Assembly (NCBI GenBank): GCA_009784145.1
Contig: WRCI01000012.1
Span: 1 to 17,478 of the forward strand
Source of the DNA: Methanobrevibacter sp.
GTDB lineage: Archaea; Methanobacteriota; Methanobacteria; Methanobacteriales; Methanobacteriaceae
DNA: 17,478 bases
Direction: 5' to 3'
A model generated the notes under the pieces. The model was not told the DNA's origin. It searched no databases and saw nothing but the letters and a program-made list of their open reading frames with translations. Below are positions 15,165-17,478 of the stretch, one piece after another (position 1 is the first letter of the stretch; every line of letters begins with the position of its first letter). The translations under genes and the position numbers were made by a program.

Positions 15165-15770
15165 TTGAAATTAAATAAAAATATAATAATAGTTATCTTG
15201 CTATTATTTGTTTTTGCTGTAGGAATAATAAGTTTTGTTGATACAGTTGAAGCAGCAAAGTGGAAAAAATTTGATTCAGGTTCATTTAATATTAAAAAGG
15301 CAGATGCTGGATATAAAAATAAAATTTCATATACTTCATACACTAAAGGTTCTAAAAATATTAAAATGGATTTATATGGATATAAAAAGAAAAACAATAA
15401 AAAAGAACTTCTTCAGACTATTTATTATACTAAAACAGGAGATAAAATCAAGTATTATAATGTTAATAAAAAAGGGAAAAAATCAAAAACACAATCCACT
15501 GCACTTAATATGAGTCTTAAAACTTTTTATAAAGATTCTATAACTTCATTAAAAAGTAAAAACTCGACAGTCACATCTAAAAACATTTCATCTGGGTCAA
15601 AACTTCAATATAAATATGTATATGATTATGGATATTATTATGGATACCGCTATGTCCTTGATTTGGTATATGACTATGATTATTATTATGGAGGATATAG
15701 ATATCAATATAAATATGTATGGAAATGGGGTTATGCTTGGGGCTACCAATGGGTTTGGAAATGGGTATGA
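15165..15770 (+). CDS. Secreted protein with a Tyr/Trp-rich C-terminal tail
   Basis: This 201-residue protein of unknown family starts with TTG. Residues 1-30 are a clear signal peptide (MKLNKN, then IIIVILLLFVFAVGIISF) with a likely cut after VEA, before AKWKKF. The middle (about 31-146) is Lys-, Ser- and Tyr-rich and basic, with a beta-like alternating pattern. The tail, 147-201, is remarkable: 20 Tyr and 6 Trp in 55 residues, often at every second position (YKYVYDYGYYYGYRY; YVWKWGYAWGYQWVWKW). Such alternation favours beta strands with one aromatic face. It could bind cell-wall polymer or carbohydrate, or assemble into fibres; this is inference. There is no anchor at the C-terminus. It stands alone, with long gaps on both sides and a hairpin terminator after it. 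Surface or cell-wall location is likely. Confidence 0.75.
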   Translation: MKLNKNIIIVILLLFVFAVGIISFVDTVEAAKWKKFDSGSFNIKKADAGYKNKISYTSYTKGSKNIKMDLYGYKKKNNKKELLQTIYYTKTGDKIKYYNVNKKGKKSKTQSTALNMSLKTFYKDSITSLKSKNSTVTSKNISSGSKLQYKYVYDYGYYYGYRYVLDLVYDYDYYYGGYRYQYKYVWKWGYAWGYQWVWKWV

Positions 15771-16203
15771 AGACTATTAAATGGTAAAATTAATATTTTT
15801 CTTAGAGAGAAGATTTTTTCTTCTTTCTACAACATTGACAAGTTATCAACTCTATTTTCGATGAACAATTTATATTTTTTAATCTTTATTAAAATTTAAT
15901 ATTTTTTATTTTTTTTATAATTTTTATTTTTATAATATTATATTTTAAAATTTTTATAAAAAATAAATAATTTTATTTATCATAAAATTTAAATATTATA
16001 AAAAATAATTAAAGTATTACTTTAATTAATTAAATTTTTATATGATTGTTACATAAATATTTAGTTAATATAAATAAACATGATAATTTTTATATGAATT
16101 TTAATTAATTAAAATATAAAATGTTAAATTATATATAAAAAAAATTCTTAATATTATTTGAAATTTTAGTTATATAGATATTATACCTACTAGGGGGCTA
16201 TAA
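15771..16203. other. Non-coding AT-rich gap before the DUF35 gene
   Basis: After the hairpin at 15804-15828 there is nothing but A/T-rich sequence without open frames. TATA-like stretches lie near 16129-16138 and 16170-16182, ahead of the DUF35 start. No repeat of note and no RNA gene is visible. Confidence 0.4.
15804..15828 (+). terminator. Hairpin with T-rich loop after the secreted protein gene
   Basis: agagagaaga (15804-15813) pairs with tcttctttct (15819-15828) over ten positions with one G-U pair, around a T5 loop. It starts 33 bases after the stop codon. The T-rich right half also offers an archaeal-type oligo-T signal. Confidence 0.5.
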
Positions 16204-16602
16204 ATGTCTGATATTGTAAGAACATGGCGTCATATTCCACAAAGATATAATCTCATAGGTTCAAAATGTACAAATTGTGAAGGAGTTTACTTCCCTCCAC
16301 GAGTGATTTGTCCAAAATGTAGAAGAAAAGGAAAAATTGAAAATATTCAATTTAAAGGAAAAGGAAAAATCCATAGCTTTTCTATAGTTGAAACCCCAAC
16401 TGATGAGTTTAAAATAATCGCTCCTTATGCAGTAGCTATAATTGAATTAGATGAAGGGGTAAAACTAACAGCTCAACTTGTAGACTGTGATTTAAATGAA
16501 ATAGAAATTGGAAATCCAGTTGAAATGGTATTTAGAAAAATAGGAGAAGATGGTGAAGACGGAGTAATCTCTTATGGATTCAAATTCAAACCAATTAAGT
16601 AA
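16204..16602 (+). CDS. DUF35 zinc-ribbon and OB-fold protein (CoA-acyl chemistry partner)
   Basis: This 132-residue protein has the two DUF35 parts in order: a rubredoxin-like zinc ribbon with Cys22, Cys25, Cys36 and Cys39 (KCTNCEGVYFPPRVICPKC), then an OB-fold (about 47-130, with GKGKIHSFSIVETP, APYAVAIIELDEGVKLTAQLVD and GNPVEMVFRKIG). In archaea such proteins bridge acetoacetyl-CoA thiolase and HMG-CoA synthase in one complex and bind CoA, for the mevalonate route to membrane lipids. Those two partners are often adjacent to it, but neither is present upstream within this window. The ATG has a strong AGGGGG upstream (spacing about seven). The next gene, cbiX, starts 25 bases after its stop and is probably co-transcribed. 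A role in lipid synthesis is therefore likely by family but not shown by its neighbours. Confidence 0.88.
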   Translation: MSDIVRTWRHIPQRYNLIGSKCTNCEGVYFPPRVICPKCRRKGKIENIQFKGKGKIHSFSIVETPTDEFKIIAPYAVAIIELDEGVKLTAQLVDCDLNEIEIGNPVEMVFRKIGEDGEDGVISYGFKFKPIK

Positions 16603-16627
16603 AATTAACTCAACTAAAGGAATAAAT

Positions 16628-17478
16628 ATGTTAGATAGTTCAAACTCTAAGCTAAGTGATTCAAATTCTCATATAATTGATTCATACTCTAAAACAATTG
16701 ATTCATATTCTGATGCAATTGATTCATACTCTGAAGATTTTGGAATCTTACTAATCAGTCATGGAAGTAGCTTACCTTATGCAGAAAAGACTTTCAAAGA
16801 AATACATAAAAAATTTATAGCTAAAACTGGATATACTACTGAAGTTGGTTATATGAAAGTAGCTGAACCTTCTATTTCTCAAGCTATCACTAATTTAACC
16901 AATAATAACATGAATATTAAAAAGATAATAGCCATGCCTGTATTTTTAGCTCCAGGTATTCATACTAATATTGATATTCCAATTATTTTAGGTTTAGAAC
17001 CTAAAGAAATTGATCCAAGATGTCCTGATGGTAACTATCCAAATAATCACTATCTTAAAGAAATTGAGAAAGTTAACTTTAATGGAGAAATTAATTTAAT
17101 TAATTGTATTGGTCCAGATCCAATGATAATTGATATTATTCATAATAGAATTAAATCAGCTATTGACAACTCTGATAATACCATCGAAGAAGAAAAAACA
17201 GCTATTTTACTTGTTAGTCATGGAAGTAGATTAAACTATAATCGTGAATTTATAACTGAGGTTTATAATCAATATAAGACTCAAGCTAGCTACACTGTTG
17301 GTCAAGGATTCATGGAGCTTTGTGAACCGACAATTGCACAAACTATTGATTCAATGACTAAAGAAAAAGATTTTGATAGATTAATTGTTGTTCCTGTATT
17401 TTTAGCCCCAGGAGTTCATACAACAAGAGATATTCCTGGAATTTTAGGCATTTTAAAGGATAATGGAAATGAAGATTC
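16628..17478 (+). CDS. cfbA: Two-domain sirohydrochlorin chelatase CbiX/CfbA (partial, 3' end outside window)
   Basis: The enzyme inserts metal into sirohydrochlorin: cobalt for cobalamin or nickel for coenzyme F430, both needed by methanogens. The frame is open to the window end (283 codons). Two homologous CbiX domains are fused. The first runs from GILLISHGSS (about 39-48) through MPVFLAPGIHTNIDIP (about 103-118). The second runs from ILLVSHGSR (about 194-202) through VPVFLAPGVHTTRDIPGI (about 256-273). Both keep the HGS and GxHT histidines that bind metal. Many archaea have a short single-domain form working as a homodimer; here the dimer is apparently one chain. The start is ATG 16628 with AAAGGA upstream. 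The first 35 residues are an extension built of five seven-residue repeats (xxDSxSx), followed by the catalytic core. It follows DUF35 by 25 bases. Confidence 0.88.
   Translation, partial: MLDSSNSKLSDSNSHIIDSYSKTIDSYSDAIDSYSEDFGILLISHGSSLPYAEKTFKEIHKKFIAKTGYTTEVGYMKVAEPSISQAITNLTNNNMNIKKIIAMPVFLAPGIHTNIDIPIILGLEPKEIDPRCPDGNYPNNHYLKEIEKVNFNGEINLINCIGPDPMIIDIIHNRIKSAIDNSDNTIEEEKTAILLVSHGSRLNYNREFITEVYNQYKTQASYTVGQGFMELCEPTIAQTIDSMTKEKDFDRLIVVPVFLAPGVHTTRDIPGILGILKDNGNED
16633..16737 (+). repeat. 21-bp in-frame tandem repeat at the 5' end of cbiX
   Basis: Five units of 21 bp start at 16633, 16654, 16675, 16696 and 16717. The last three (aattgattcatactct plus five bases) are nearly identical; the first two are diverged. 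Each encodes seven residues: LDSSNSK, LSDSNSH, IIDSYSK, TIDSYSD, AIDSYSE. Changes in copy number would keep the frame. Confidence 0.9.

Overview
The window is extremely AT-rich DNA that fits a methanogenic archaeon of the order Methanobacteriales, most likely Methanobrevibacter or a close relative. The evidence is a single archaeal Orc1/Cdc6 initiator, the small subunit of archaeal DNA polymerase D, a UPF0147 protein, a stand-alone DUF35 zinc-ribbon protein, anaerobic cobalamin enzymes, and archaeal ribosome binding sites of the GGTGAT type with ATG, GTG and TTG starts. The genus is an inference; there is no rRNA gene here to test it.

Layout. Positions 1-571 are a gene-free, almost pure A/T stretch with two mini-ORB-like boxes and a 19-bp iteron array. 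It lies directly upstream of orc1/cdc6 (572-1726, +) and is probably a replication origin. cbiG (1835-3025, +) follows. From 3026 to 3791 there is a degenerate stretch with two decayed or frameshifted small minus-strand genes and a palindrome. A minus-strand block runs from 10821 down to 3792. Read in transcription order it holds a membrane-anchored secreted protein, cbiH with a C-terminal Cys-rich domain, a PhoU/TrkA-C protein, a tandem MgtE-type permease, and two membrane-anchored extracytoplasmic proteins, the second with a pilin-like N-terminus. A divergent 514-bp gap leads to the plus-strand polB (DP1) and an fucA-type aldolase. UPF0147 is convergent to these. After a long gap come a secreted protein with a Tyr/Trp-rich tail, a DUF35 gene and a two-domain cbiX/cfbA that is cut by the window end.

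Functional links. Orc1/Cdc6 and PolD-DP1 are the replication pair around the origin. CbiG, CbiH and CbiX/CfbA belong to corrinoid synthesis, and CfbA also to coenzyme F430 synthesis; both cofactors serve methanogenesis. The aldolase may supply lactaldehyde for F420. The permease and the PhoU/TrkA-C protein look like a cation transport module. Two extracytoplasmic proteins with N-terminal anchors form a pair of unknown function.

The most striking window-wide pattern is replication-slippage-type tandem duplication. Intergenic arrays have periods of 18, 19, 20, 29 and 59 bp, with further direct repeats at 52-55 bp. Low-complexity expansions also occur inside otherwise conserved enzymes (CbiG, CbiH, DP1, CbiX). 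I saw no tRNA, rRNA, CRISPR array, transposase or complete mobile element.
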